From Kribbella catacumbae DSM 19601 (GTDB taxonomy: Bacteria; Actinomycetota; Actinomycetes; Propionibacteriales; Kribbellaceae), in contig NZ_AQUZ01000007.1 in NCBI RefSeq assembly GCF_000372465.1, positions 95,128 through 159,127 on the forward strand: DNA of 64,000 nucleotides. Reading direction: 5' to 3'. Position numbers and translations under genes: made by a program. The notes below the pieces were generated by a model, which worked only from the letters and a program-made list of their open reading frames with translations, had not been told where the DNA came from and made no database searches. This document shows positions 40,448-49,199 of the stretch, one piece after another (within the stretch, counting starts at the first letter, position 1; each line of letters starts with the position of its first letter).

Positions 40448-41379
40448 TGCGCTACCGCCTGTTCGGGCCGACCGGGCTTCGCGTTTCCGAGCTCGTCCTC
40501 GGCGCCATGCGGTTCGGCTCGGTGGAACAGGCCCGGCCGATCATCGACGCGTACGCCGAGGCCGGCGGCAACTTCATCGACACAGCCGATGCCTATCGCA
40601 CCGAGGAGATCGTCGGCACGGTACTCGCCGACCGCCGCGACCGATTCGTGGTCGCGTCGAAGTACACGCTTTCCCGCGACCACACTGATGTGAACGCGGC
40701 CGGCAACCACCGGAAGAATCTCCGGCTCGCCCTCGAGGCCAGCCTGCGCCGGCTCGGCACGGAGTACCTCGACGTCTACTGGGTGCATTGCTGGGACCCA
40801 CACACGCCGATCGAGGAGACCCTGCGCGCGCTCGACGACGCAGTACGGGCCGGCAAGATCCTGAACGCCGGAATCTCGGACGCGCCGGCCTGGATCGTCG
40901 CCCAGGCGAACACGCTGGCTCAGTTCCGGGATTGGACGCCTTTCGCGGGACTGCAGGTGCCGTACAGCCTGCTGCAGCGAGACATTGAGCGTGAGTTGCT
41001 CCCGATGGCTGAGGCTTTCGGGATGTCCGTTGCTGCGTGGGCCCCGCTCGCGCACGGGAAGCTGGCGCGACCGGTCGAGGCGGCAGAGGACGATCGCGAG
41101 CGGGCGGTGCTTAGCGCAGTACAGGAGGTTGCCGAGGAGTTGGCCGTGACGCCGGCTCAGGTGGCGATTGCTTGGACGCGGGTGCGGTCGCGGACCGTCC
41201 TTCCGTTGGTGGGGGCGAGTTCGGTCGACCAGTTGACCGACAACCTTGCTGCTCTCGAGGTCGAGTTGCCGGCTGAGGCCGTTGCCCGGCTGGAGTCGGC
41301 GACCGGATTTCAGGTCGGCTTCCCGACTGATTTCATCCCCGCCGAGCTCTCGCATCCCGGTCAGGTGACAGGCCGTTGA
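40447..41379 (+). CDS. Aldo/keto reductase
   Basis: 310-residue NADPH-dependent TIM-barrel reductase. The catalytic tetrad region is visible: Asp and Tyr in FIDTADAYRTEEIVG, Lys in FVVASKYTLS, His in VYWVHCWDPHTP. The C-terminal NADPH site is VLPLVGASSVDQLTDNL. Reduces aldehydes or ketones; the substrate is not inferable. Translationally coupled to the preceding TetR gene. Confidence 0.9.
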   Translation: MRYRLFGPTGLRVSELVLGAMRFGSVEQARPIIDAYAEAGGNFIDTADAYRTEEIVGTVLADRRDRFVVASKYTLSRDHTDVNAAGNHRKNLRLALEASLRRLGTEYLDVYWVHCWDPHTPIEETLRALDDAVRAGKILNAGISDAPAWIVAQANTLAQFRDWTPFAGLQVPYSLLQRDIERELLPMAEAFGMSVAAWAPLAHGKLARPVEAAEDDRERAVLSAVQEVAEELAVTPAQVAIAWTRVRSRTVLPLVGASSVDQLTDNLAALEVELPAEAVARLESATGFQVGFPTDFIPAELSHPGQVTGR

Positions 41380-41496
41380 AAACCGAATCAGTTCGGGCCT
41401 AGGCCACAATTTCGCTTCGGTGCATGACGTTCCACCCTGCTGACTCGTCAAAGGGGTGAAGTCCCAACGGGGGACCTCTTGCAGGTAAGGACATTC

Positions 41497-41559
41497 ATGA
41501 TGCAAAAAGACGAGTGGTGGAGGCTAGGGCACAAACCCGAGTGGTGGAGGCTGCGGTGA
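41497..41559 (+). CDS. Trp-rich 20-residue micro-ORF with tandem EWWRL repeats
   Basis: The reading is MMQKDEWWRLGHKPEWWRLR. A good ribosome site (GTAAGGA, 41485-41491) lies five bases before the first ATG. A 15-bp direct repeat (CGAGTGGTGGAGGCT at 41511-41525 and 41538-41552) encodes the EWWRL repeats, nine codons apart. The TGA overlaps a GTG (GTGA at 41556-41559) that starts a 59-codon frame, so the pair looks translationally coupled. Four Trp in 20 residues recalls attenuator leader peptides, but no tryptophan gene follows. It could be a leader peptide, a bioactive peptide, or chance. Confidence 0.4.
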   Translation: MMQKDEWWRLGHKPEWWRLR

Positions 41560-41735
41560 GTCCGCGGGCGGTCGACAAGCGGGCCCGGCCAGGTAACGAG
41601 GACACCCCGGCACCTGCCGGACCATCGACAACGCTCACCCCCGCCGACTTCGAGACGGCCGACCCGGCCGAGGTCGAGGCGGTCGACGACGGGGCGAAGG
41701 ACGGCGGCAAGGTCAAGGACGGAGCAGCAGGCTGA
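41556..41735 (+). CDS. Small acidic/Lys-rich hypothetical protein
   Basis: 59 residues from the GTG overlapping the micro-ORF stop. It is highly hydrophilic and probably disordered (RAVDKRARPGNEDTPAPAG, then LTPADFETADPAEVEAVDDG, ending KVKDGAAG). Third codon positions are strongly G/C, which supports real coding despite no recognisable family. Its last 23 bases overlap the 3' end of queA on the other strand. The 41380-41496 stretch before the micro-ORF holds only a short GTCCC/GGGAC hairpin near 41461-41475 and a presumed promoter. Confidence 0.45.
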   Translation: MSPRAVDKRARPGNEDTPAPAGPSTTLTPADFETADPAEVEAVDDGAKDGGKVKDGAAG

Positions 41736-42747
41736 CGTCTCCGAACTCATGCCACAGGTAGGACTGTTCGAGGGCGGCGTCGTAGGCACGCTGGACGACG
41801 TCGCCCCCGACCACCGATTCCAGCAGCAGGAGATGAGATGCCTCCGGCGCATGCATGCCGGTGATCAGCCCGTCCACGACGGCCGCCGGATGGTCAGGCC
41901 CGAGCACCAGGTCGGTCCACCCCTTCGACGCAGCCACCGACCCATCGGGTTGCGCGGCCGACTCGATGGCACGAACCGCTGTAGTACCGACAGCGATCAC
42001 CCGACCGCCATTGGCCTGCACCCAGTTCACCAACCGCGCAGTGTGCTCCGGTGCGTCGTACCGCTCGGGCAACGGCGCTTCGTGGCTCTCCAGCGAGGAC
42101 ACCCCGCAGTGCAGCAGGATCGGAGCGATCAGTACTCCGGCTGACGCCAACTGACTCACCAGCTCGAAGCTGAACGGCCTGCCTGCGCTGGGCATCTCCG
42201 CAGAGCCCGGCTGGTTCGCGAACACCGTCTGGTAGAGCGCCAACGGCCACCGCTGGCCGACGTACTTGTAGGTGATCGGACGGCCGTTCCTCCGCAGGTA
42301 GCCGACCACGTCAGCCACTGGCGGCTTGGCCCGCCACAGCCGGGTACTACTCGGCTCGTAGGGCTCCAGCAGCGTCAGTACTCCTTCAGGCAGCTCTACC
42401 TGGTCGCCTGTTGAGCCACCGAACATAGGCGAGCCGCCGTTGCGCAGCTCGACTACCCAGGAGCCGTCGTCGAGCGCTGTCGAGAAGTGGACAACTACTG
42501 GGGCGACACCCGAGCCGGTGATCCAGGAGCCCTCTACAGCGGCAGCCATCGTTCCCGAGGTGTTCACCAGGAGCAGATCACCAGGACGAAGGTGCTCGCC
42601 GATCCGGTCGAACCTGGTGTGCGTGACGGTCGACCCCTCCGCGACCAGCAGCTTCACCTGGTCCCGCGCGAGTCCGCGGGCCTCCGGTGGTTCGACCGCG
42701 TTCAATTCGTCAGGCAACGTGAAGCGGGTCTGTGGATGGAGTCTCAC
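41713..42747 (-). CDS. queA: S-adenosylmethionine:tRNA ribosyltransferase-isomerase (QueA-like)
   Basis: 344 residues. QueA signatures: GDLLLVNTSGTMAAAV, GRPITYKYVGQRWPLALYQT, GSAEMPSAGRPFS, HCGVSSLESHEAPLPERYDA and GTTAVRAIESA. It transfers the ribosyl part of SAM to 7-aminomethyl-7-deazaguanine in tRNA during queuosine synthesis. The GTG start overlaps the stop of the SDR gene (GTGA), so the two form a unit. No other queuosine genes are near. Actinobacterial QueA-like proteins are somewhat divergent, so an altered role cannot be excluded. Confidence 0.85.
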   Translation of the reverse strand: MRLHPQTRFTLPDELNAVEPPEARGLARDQVKLLVAEGSTVTHTRFDRIGEHLRPGDLLLVNTSGTMAAAVEGSWITGSGVAPVVVHFSTALDDGSWVVELRNGGSPMFGGSTGDQVELPEGVLTLLEPYEPSSTRLWRAKPPVADVVGYLRRNGRPITYKYVGQRWPLALYQTVFANQPGSAEMPSAGRPFSFELVSQLASAGVLIAPILLHCGVSSLESHEAPLPERYDAPEHTARLVNWVQANGGRVIAVGTTAVRAIESAAQPDGSVAASKGWTDLVLGPDHPAAVVDGLITGMHAPEASHLLLLESVVGGDVVQRAYDAALEQSYLWHEFGDVSLLLRP

Positions 42748-43463
42748 GAAGTCACCGCCGGAGCGAACTCGGCTGCCCGGTAGCGACCACTCGCAGGCCG
42801 GCTGTCCAGCAACTGCAGGAACGCCGGTACTACGGTCGCCGGCTCGGGCCGGTCCGAGATGTCCTCGCCAGGGAACGCCGCCTGGTGCATCGCAGTACGG
42901 AGGTCACCTGGGTCGATCGCGTACACGGCCAGTCCAGGGTGCTCTGCGGCCAGTACTGCGCTCGCGTGGTCCAGCGCGGCCTTTGCCGAGCCGTAGCCAC
43001 CCCAGCCTTCGTAGGCCTCGACTGCCGCGTCGGAGCTGATGTTGATCACCGTCCCGGAGGCGGCAGCCAGTTCGGGCAGCAGCGCCTGAGTCAGCGCGAC
43101 CGGAGCGATCACGTCGACCTCGTAGACGCGGCGCAGCTCATTCAGATCGGCCGCGGCAAACCGCTGCAGCGGACTGGCCCCGAGGTAGCTGGCGTTGTTG
43201 ACGAGCAGATCGAGCCGACCAAGCTCGCCGACAGCATCGACGAGGTCGGCCCGGTGCTCGGGATCGGTGACATCACCGGCGAGCGGTACTACGTCGGTGC
43301 GGTCGGCGAGTGCGTCGGCCGCGTCCTTGAGGGCATCGGCGCCACGGGAGTCGATGATCAGCGCCCAGCCACGGTCGGCCAGTCCGTGCGCCAATGCGAG
43401 GCCGAGACCGGCGGAAGCGCCGGTGATGAGAGCGACGGGACGGGTCAGGGATTCAGGAGTCAT
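42744..43463 (-). CDS. Short-chain dehydrogenase/reductase
   Basis: 239 residues, Rossmann fold. Cofactor motif VALITGASAGLGLALAHGLA, NNASYLG, catalytic Ser in TVINISSDAAVE and Y-G-S-A-K (Tyr and Lys) in GGYGSAKAALDHA. Oxidises or reduces an unknown alcohol or ketone with NAD(P). ATG at 43463 (MTPESLTRP) preferred over one five codons upstream. Overlaps queA by GTGA. Its promoter lies in the short spacer to the broken gene at 43498. Confidence 0.88.
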   Translation of the reverse strand: MTPESLTRPVALITGASAGLGLALAHGLADRGWALIIDSRGADALKDAADALADRTDVVPLAGDVTDPEHRADLVDAVGELGRLDLLVNNASYLGASPLQRFAAADLNELRRVYEVDVIAPVALTQALLPELAAASGTVINISSDAAVEAYEGWGGYGSAKAALDHASAVLAAEHPGLAVYAIDPGDLRTAMHQAAFPGEDISDRPEPATVVPAFLQLLDSRPASGRYRAAEFAPAVTS

Positions 43464-43497
43464 ACCCGCCACTCTCATACTTCAAGCGGACTTGAGG

Positions 43498-45221
43498 TCA
43501 ACTATAGATCTCGTACTCCGACAGCTGACCCGCCGGCCAGCCTGTGTTGCCGGTGAAGGTGAGGCGGACGTGGCGCGTGTTCACCGCCGTCGACAAGGTG
43601 ATCGTCGCCGTGTTGCCTGCGCCCGGGTCGAAGGTGCGACCGGTGGCCGCGGCCAGCTGGCTGTACGCCGAACCGTTGGTGCTGCCGAGTACCGCGAATG
43701 GTCTGGGTGCGTGCACCCCAGGCCGGCGGAAGCTTCAGCACCAGCCGCTTCACGTTCTGGTTGCTCCCAAGGTCAACGGTCAGCGACTGCGGCCAACTGT
43801 TGTTGGCGCTCTCCCAGTAGCTGTTCGCGTTGCCGTCGACAGTGTTGCCCGCAACGTAGTTCTGCACAGTGCTCGTCGCGGTCACCGGCCGGCCCGCAGC
43901 GAGGTTGCCTGTCGGCGGCACAGGGTCACCACCGTTGCCCGGCTCGACCCAGTTGCAGCCGCTCCAGGTGGAGTCCCAGCCGCCGTTGCCACTTCCGCGA
44001 TTGATGGTGAGCGCGCCACTCGGATAGCCACAGTTGTAGACCCCGGCCCGTCCGACACCACTCGCCGAGACGTTGCTGATGGTCGCGGTACCGGTTGTTT
44101 CGGCCTGGAAGGCGAAGGTGCCGGCGCCTTCGATCGTGCCGCCGTCGATGGTCACGTTCTGAACCCGTCGCCCGGCGCCACCGCCGTCCACGAACTGGTA
44201 CGCCGACCACGGGCTGGCCACCAACCGGTTGTTGACGAATCGCACCTGCGCGCTGATCTGGCTGTCGTACGCGTCCACCCGGATCGCGCCGTGCGGATGG
44301 TTCTGCCCCCAGTTCGGGTTCATCGCGCCGGTCCGGATCAGGGTGTTGCCGGTGACGTTGATCGTCCCCGCGAGCGGGAAGAACGGCGAGGCCGTCGGCG
44401 GTCATGTCGTAGAACCGGTTGTTCTCGACCACCAGGTTGTCGTTGTTGCCGGTCAGCCAGAGCCCGACCTTGAGGTGCTGCAACCACAGCCCAGAGACGA
44501 TCGAGTTCGGGCCGAGGCTGCCGTTGACGAAGTTGTCCGGCGACTGGTCGTTCCGCTCGGTCACCTCGCCGATCACCGCGAAGTCGTGCAGCCGCACGTT
44601 GCCGCCGCCGTTCGGGCGGTCGATCAGGTGATGGCTGAGCAGTGTCGAGTGCCAGCGCCCGGCACCGCGGATCGTCACGCCGTCGGGGTTGATCGTGCCA
44701 CCGACCCGGAACCGGCCGGCCGGGATCCACACGGTGCCACCAGTACCGCGGGCCGATTCGATCGCGTTCTGGATCGCGCCGGTCGAGTCGGTGGCGCCGT
44801 TCGGGTCGGCGCCGCGATCGGTGATCGAGATCGAGCCACCAGGCTGGCCGGCCGGTCCGGCGACATGCTCGAACTCGACGTCGTCGATCGTGTACGGCCC
44901 GGCGGTGTTCTCGCCATCGACCTGCAGTTTGATCTTGGCCCCTGCGTTGACGGTCTGGCCGAGTTGCAGACGGGCGTGGTCGTAGAGCTTGTGAGTTCGC
45001 GACCCGGCGATCCAGCCGGTGTCGACATAGCTGTACTTCGCCGTCACCGCGAGCTGCTGCGAAAGCTTCTGGCCGTTGACGTAGACCGACAAGGTGCCGC
45101 TGCGGCCATCCGGAACGGAGTACGCGACGTTGATGGCGTTGGTCGTTCCGGGGGCGGTGAACTCGACGTACTGGCCGCCATTGAGGGTGACGGCCTGCCG
45201 GTAGGACGGAGCTAAGCTCAC
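43498..45221 (-). pseudogene. Broken secreted polysaccharide-active protein: CBM-like, right-handed beta-helix, discoidin domain
   Basis: Three frames together encode one protein of about 570 residues. Frame one (from 45221) has a carbohydrate-binding-like domain (QAVTLNGGQYVEFTAPGTTN, IKLQVDGENTAGPYTIDDVE) and the start of a pectate-lyase-like beta-helix (ADPNGATDSTGAIQNAIESA). One extra base at about 44384 shifts reading to a second frame that completes the helix. Another extra base at about 43696 shifts to a third, finishing an F5/8-type C discoidin domain that ends GQLSEYEIYS. The N-terminus lacks any signal peptide and begins mid-domain, so the 5' end is probably lost too. This resembles mycodextranase/alpha-1,3-glucanase-like secreted enzymes. 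Either a true pseudogene or two base errors. Confidence 0.8.
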
Positions 45222-45233
45222 GCAATAGTTCGA

Positions 45234-46859
45234 CTACCTGCTGCAACTTTTCAACAGCTGTTGATACCACTGTGGATACTGGTCAGCTTTGGGCACCAGA
45301 ATGCCGGGGTTGAGGATGCCGTTCGGGTCGAGGACGCGCTTGATCGAGCGCAGCGCTTCGACCGCCAGTGGGCCGATCTCGGTGGCGTACGCGTCGCGGT
45401 GGTCGGTACCGACGCCATGGTGGTGAGTGATCGTGCCGCCCGCGGCCGCTATCGCCTCGCTGGCCGCAGCCTTCGCTTGACGCCATTGCGCGACCGCGTC
45501 GTCGGTCTGGGCGGAGATGACGGTGAGGTAGAGCGAGGCGCCGGTCTCGTAGACGTGCGAGACGTGACAGAGCACGATCGGCGGTGTCCCTTGCCCGGAC
45601 AGCGAGTTGACCAGCGCCTCGGTCACTTTCGCCTTCAGCGCCGGGAGCGTTGACCAGAAGCCGGCGGTCTCGAGCGTCTCGACCAGCGCGCCCTCGTCGA
45701 GAAGCGGATCGCGGAGATAGGGAGCGCGGTAGCGACCCTGCCGCCAGGTTTCGCCGGGACCTTCGCCCGCCGACTCGCCGCCTGCCGCTGTCAGTACGTC
45801 GGCCACCTCGGCGCGGCGTACCGCAGTACGGGTGCCTTCGAAGCCGACGATCGCGAGGGCTCCGCCGGATCCGCCGCCGAGGACATCGGGGTCGGCGAGG
45901 TTGATGGCCGTCTCGGCTTCGTCGGACAGCCGGAGTACGGTCGGCAGCGGGCCGTCCTGGGCGAGCCGGCGGATCGCGGCCAGGCCCTGGTCGAACGAGT
46001 CGAACCGCCAGCCTTCGAAGGTCCGCTGCTCGGGGCGCGGGCGGATTCGCAGTACGACGCTGGTGATGATGCCGAGCGAGCCCTCCGAGCCGAGCACGAG
46101 CTGGCGGAGATCAGGGCCGGCCGCGGACATCGGCGCGCGGCCGAGCTCGATGGTGCCGCGCGGAGTCGCCAGCGTGAGACCGACAACCATCTGATCGAAG
46201 CGGCCGTACCCCGCCGAGGACTGGCCGCTCGATCGCGTCGCCGCATAGCCGCCGATGCTCGCGCCTTCGTAGGACTGCGGGAAGTGCCCGAGCGTGTAGC
46301 CGCGCTCGGCGAGCAACGCCTCGGCGGCGGTACCCCGGACGCCGGCCTCGATGGTCGCCGTCCGGGAAACCTCGTCCAGCTCGACCAGCCGATCAAGCCG
46401 CCGCAGGTCGACGGCGACGAACGACGTGCCCTGCGGCGCAAGCCCACCGACGACCGAGGTGCCACCGGCGTACGGGACGACGGCGACGTGGTGCTCGGAG
46501 CACGCGGTCAGCAGAGCCTGTACTTCGTCGTGCGAGCCGGGGTAGACCACTGCGGCGGGCATGTCTGTGGTGTCGCCCGCACGATGGCGCAGGAGGTCCG
46601 GCGTCGAGTAGCCGCGGGTGTGGCCCCACCGCGTCTCGAGATCGGTCTTCACCTGCTCGGGCCCAAGCACCTTCGCCAGCAGTTGCACGATCTCGTCGGT
46701 TGCGCCACCTGAGGCAGTGGGCGCGACGGTGGCCGGCGGGCGCCGTACGCCGAGGTGTTTGAGTGCTTCCAACGCGGCGGCAGGGAGTTCGACTTCGGCG
46801 GCGGGATCGCCCCAACGGCCGGGCGTGAGGTTGACCACCGGGAGGTCGGACTCGGTCAT
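45234..46859 (-). CDS. FAD-linked oxidase, alkylglycerone-phosphate-synthase-like flavoprotein
   Basis: 541 residues. FAD-binding PCMH-type domain (about 90-280): AAVVYPGSHDEVQALLTACS, VVPYAGGTSVVGGL, then IGGYAATRSSGQSSAGYGRF and LVLGSEGSLGIITSVVLRIR. The C-terminal half matches FAD-linked oxidase/AgpS-type proteins, with a HHHGVGTDHRD motif and ending VLDPNGILNPG. Mycobacteria encode such a flavoprotein next to a TetR gene and glpD1 (Rv2251-Rv2250c-Rv2249c), the same set found here, which suggests glycerol-phosphate or ether-lipid-like metabolism. ATG at 46859 with GGGGAG upstream; divergent from tetR. Confidence 0.85.
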   Translation of the reverse strand: MTESDLPVVNLTPGRWGDPAAEVELPAAALEALKHLGVRRPPATVAPTASGGATDEIVQLLAKVLGPEQVKTDLETRWGHTRGYSTPDLLRHRAGDTTDMPAAVVYPGSHDEVQALLTACSEHHVAVVPYAGGTSVVGGLAPQGTSFVAVDLRRLDRLVELDEVSRTATIEAGVRGTAAEALLAERGYTLGHFPQSYEGASIGGYAATRSSGQSSAGYGRFDQMVVGLTLATPRGTIELGRAPMSAAGPDLRQLVLGSEGSLGIITSVVLRIRPRPEQRTFEGWRFDSFDQGLAAIRRLAQDGPLPTVLRLSDEAETAINLADPDVLGGGSGGALAIVGFEGTRTAVRRAEVADVLTAAGGESAGEGPGETWRQGRYRAPYLRDPLLDEGALVETLETAGFWSTLPALKAKVTEALVNSLSGQGTPPIVLCHVSHVYETGASLYLTVISAQTDDAVAQWRQAKAAASEAIAAAGGTITHHHGVGTDHRDAYATEIGPLAVEALRSIKRVLDPNGILNPGILVPKADQYPQWYQQLLKSCSR

Positions 46860-46900
46860 GGAGGCTCCCCATCTGGGTTCTTCGGAGGTAGCGTCACCGA

Positions 46901-46914
46901 GGGGTGAAAACCCC
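46901..46914. other. GAAA-tetraloop hairpin in a divergent promoter region
   Basis: GGGGT and ACCCC enclose a GAAA loop, a perfect 5-bp stem 27 bp before the tetR GTG and 42 bp before the flavoprotein start. It may be a leader structure or just a GC-rich inverted repeat. Confidence 0.3.
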
Positions 46915-46927
46915 GGCAAGTCGCTGA

Positions 46928-46942
46928 TACACTATGACGTGT
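46928..46942 (+). promoter_or_regulatory. Probable -10 box and ACAC-N6-GTGT operator of tetR
   Basis: TACACT (46928-46933) lies seven bases before the GTG at 46941, the spacing expected when transcription starts at the start codon, so the message is probably leaderless. ACAC (46929-46932) and GTGT (46939-46942) form an inverted repeat over it that the TetR product may bind. Confidence 0.45.
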
Positions 46943-47576
46943 GATGTCTCAGCGTAGCAGCGAATCCGATACCTCTTCCAGCTCGACGGGCTCGTCCCGT
47001 CCGACGCCGGCCAACGCGATCGGCGAGGAGCGGATCCTGGACGCGGCGTACGAACTGCTGCTGGCGATCGGGATGCGCCGGATGACGATGGCCGACATCG
47101 CCCGGCACGCGGAGGTCTCCCGCGCCACGCTCTATCGCCGCTGGCCGAATGTGCAGGCGGTGGTCGCCGCGCTGATGACGCGCGAGTGGACCACAGCGCT
47201 CGTCTCCGCCTTCCAGCCCGACGCGATCGACGGCCGGGCCCGGCTGGTCGAGGGTGTCGTCGAGGTGGTCGCGAAGACCCGGGTCCACCCGCTGATGCGC
47301 AAGATCATCGAGCTGGATCCCGAGTTCCTCACGCCGTACCTGCTGGAGCGGCGCGGCAGCAGCACGGTCGCGCACCTCGCGCTGGTGAAGGCCGGGATCG
47401 AGGCCGGCCAGGCGGACGGTTCGATCCGGTCCGGCGATCCCGACTGGCTGTCGCGGCAGATCATCCTGGTCTCACTCGCCTCCGCGGTGTCCGGCCCGGT
47501 GCTGGCCGAGCCGAAGGAGTATGCCGAGCTGGACGAGGAACTGCGAGTGATGCTGACCCGGTACCTGACGCCATGA
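46941..47576 (+). CDS. TetR-family regulator of the glpD/flavoprotein group
   Basis: 211 residues. A Ser-rich, disordered N-terminus (about 1-25) precedes the helix-turn-helix: ILDAAYELLLAIGMRRMTMA, DIARHAEVSRATLYRRWPN. The C-terminal helical ligand domain follows. GTG (46941) or the immediately following ATG may start it. The stop overlaps glpD by ATGA, and the flavoprotein gene is divergent. This is the same arrangement as the mycobacterial TetR-glpD1/flavoprotein locus, so it probably controls both. Confidence 0.88.
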   Translation: MMSQRSSESDTSSSSTGSSRPTPANAIGEERILDAAYELLLAIGMRRMTMADIARHAEVSRATLYRRWPNVQAVVAALMTREWTTALVSAFQPDAIDGRARLVEGVVEVVAKTRVHPLMRKIIELDPEFLTPYLLERRGSSTVAHLALVKAGIEAGQADGSIRSGDPDWLSRQIILVSLASAVSGPVLAEPKEYAELDEELRVMLTRYLTP

Positions 47577-49120
47577 GCATGATCGCCGTCGGCAACGCGA
47601 GCCTCAACGCCGCACGGCGGACCCGGGAGCTCGACTGGCTCGACACGACCGGCCGAGTCGACGTCCTGGTGATCGGCGGCGGCGTCACCGGCGCAGGAGT
47701 CGCGCTGGACGCGGCGGCGCGCGGTCTCACCGTGGCGCTGGTCGAGAAGCACGATCTTGCCTTCGGCACCAGTCGCTGGAGTTCCAAGCTCGTCCACGGC
47801 GGGCTGCGGTATCTCGCTTCCGGACATGTCGGGATCGCCTACGAGAGTGCGGTCGAGCGCGGCATCCTGATGAAGACGACGGCGCCTCATCTCGTGCACC
47901 CGGTGCCGCAGGTCGCGCCCTGGTTTCCACAGGCCAAGTTCGCGCAGGCGGCCTTGCTGCGGGGAGCCTTCCTCGGCGGTGACGTCCTCCGCACCTTCGC
48001 CCGCACGAGCGATGATCACCTGCCACACTCCCGCCGCGTGAGCTCTGCCGAAGTACTGCGCTACGCACCGACCGTGCGCCCCGAGGGACTGCGCGGCGGC
48101 TTCCTCACCTGGGACGGCCAGCTTTACGACGATGCGCGGCTGGTCGTCGCGATCGCGCGCACCGCGGCGTCGTACGGGGCTCGCATCATCACCCATTGCG
48201 CGGCGGAGCAGGTGACAGGCCGGGGCGCGGTCCTGGTCGATCAGCTGTCCGGCCGGCGCCTCGATCTCGACGCCGGCATCGTCATCAACGCGGCCGGGAT
48301 CTGGGCCGGACAAGTTGCCTCAGGCATCAAACTCCGGCCGAGCCGGGGGACGCACCTGGTCTTTCCGCAGTCGGCTTTCGGCGGGCTGTCCGCAGTACTG
48401 ACCGTGCCGGTGCCGGGGGAGTTGCGGCGAGTGGTGATGGCGATTCCGGCGCCCGACGGCCGGGTCTATGTCGGGCTGACCGATGAGGAAGCGCCCGGTC
48501 CGGTCAGCGACGTCCCGCGGGCGACCGAGCCCGAGATCGACTTTCTGCTGACCACGATCAGCGCGGCGGTCCGGGTGCCGCTGACGCGTGCCGACCTGCT
48601 CGGTACCTACGCGGGTCTGCGCCCACTGCTCGATACCGGGCATCACAAGGGCGAGAACAAGACGGCTGACATCTCCCGGCGGCATGCGGTGATCACGAGT
48701 GCCGATGGGATCGTGACGATCGTGGGCGGGAAGCTGACCACCTATCGGCGGATGGCGGAGGACGCCCTCGACACCGCACTTGACCAGTCGGAGGTCGAAG
48801 TACGGCGGCCGTGTCTGACCCATCGGATTCCGCTGGTGGGTGCTGCCGGGCGCGCGCAGTTGGCGGCTGTGCGAGCGCCGGCACGCTTCGTCGAGAAGTA
48901 CGGCATAGAGGCGACTGACGTGATCGCCGTGGAGCCGGAGTTGCTCGCGCCGATCGCGCCGGGGTTGTCGACGACACATGCCGAGCTACGGTTCGCAGTA
49001 CGGCATGAAGGGGCGCTGACAGAGGACGACCTGCTCGACCGGCGAACCCGGATCGGGCTGTCCGCAGCTGATCGCGCGCTGGCGGTGCCTGCTGCCCGAG
49101 AGGCGTTCGCGGCGGTCTGA
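47573..49120 (+). CDS. glpD: Glycerol-3-phosphate dehydrogenase/oxidase (GlpD-type)
   Basis: 515-residue FAD enzyme that oxidises sn-glycerol 3-phosphate to dihydroxyacetone phosphate at the membrane. Motifs: VDVLVIGGGVTGAGVALDAA (FAD fold), FGTSRWSSKLVHGGLRYLAS, VINAAGIWAGQVA, TYAGLRPLL and VGGKLTTYRRMAEDALD. The C-terminal domain (about 400-515) is the helical GlpD cap. Starts in an ATGA overlap with tetR. A DnaA-type box TGTGGACAA (49139-49147) follows its stop. Confidence 0.92.
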   Translation: MSMIAVGNASLNAARRTRELDWLDTTGRVDVLVIGGGVTGAGVALDAAARGLTVALVEKHDLAFGTSRWSSKLVHGGLRYLASGHVGIAYESAVERGILMKTTAPHLVHPVPQVAPWFPQAKFAQAALLRGAFLGGDVLRTFARTSDDHLPHSRRVSSAEVLRYAPTVRPEGLRGGFLTWDGQLYDDARLVVAIARTAASYGARIITHCAAEQVTGRGAVLVDQLSGRRLDLDAGIVINAAGIWAGQVASGIKLRPSRGTHLVFPQSAFGGLSAVLTVPVPGELRRVVMAIPAPDGRVYVGLTDEEAPGPVSDVPRATEPEIDFLLTTISAAVRVPLTRADLLGTYAGLRPLLDTGHHKGENKTADISRRHAVITSADGIVTIVGGKLTTYRRMAEDALDTALDQSEVEVRRPCLTHRIPLVGAAGRAQLAAVRAPARFVEKYGIEATDVIAVEPELLAPIAPGLSTTHAELRFAVRHEGALTEDDLLDRRTRIGLSAADRALAVPAAREAFAAV

Positions 49121-49199
49121 AAGTTGCACCAACTGGCCTGTGGACAACTCCTCGGCGCTCCCTTTTGCGGGTTAACTTGTTGGTGGGGAGGTGGGGTCG

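Noticed and set aside
41497..41559. Tryptophan-operon attenuator leader
   Set aside because: Tandem Trp codons fit, but no trp biosynthesis or tryptophanyl-tRNA gene follows and no clear terminator/antiterminator pair is visible.
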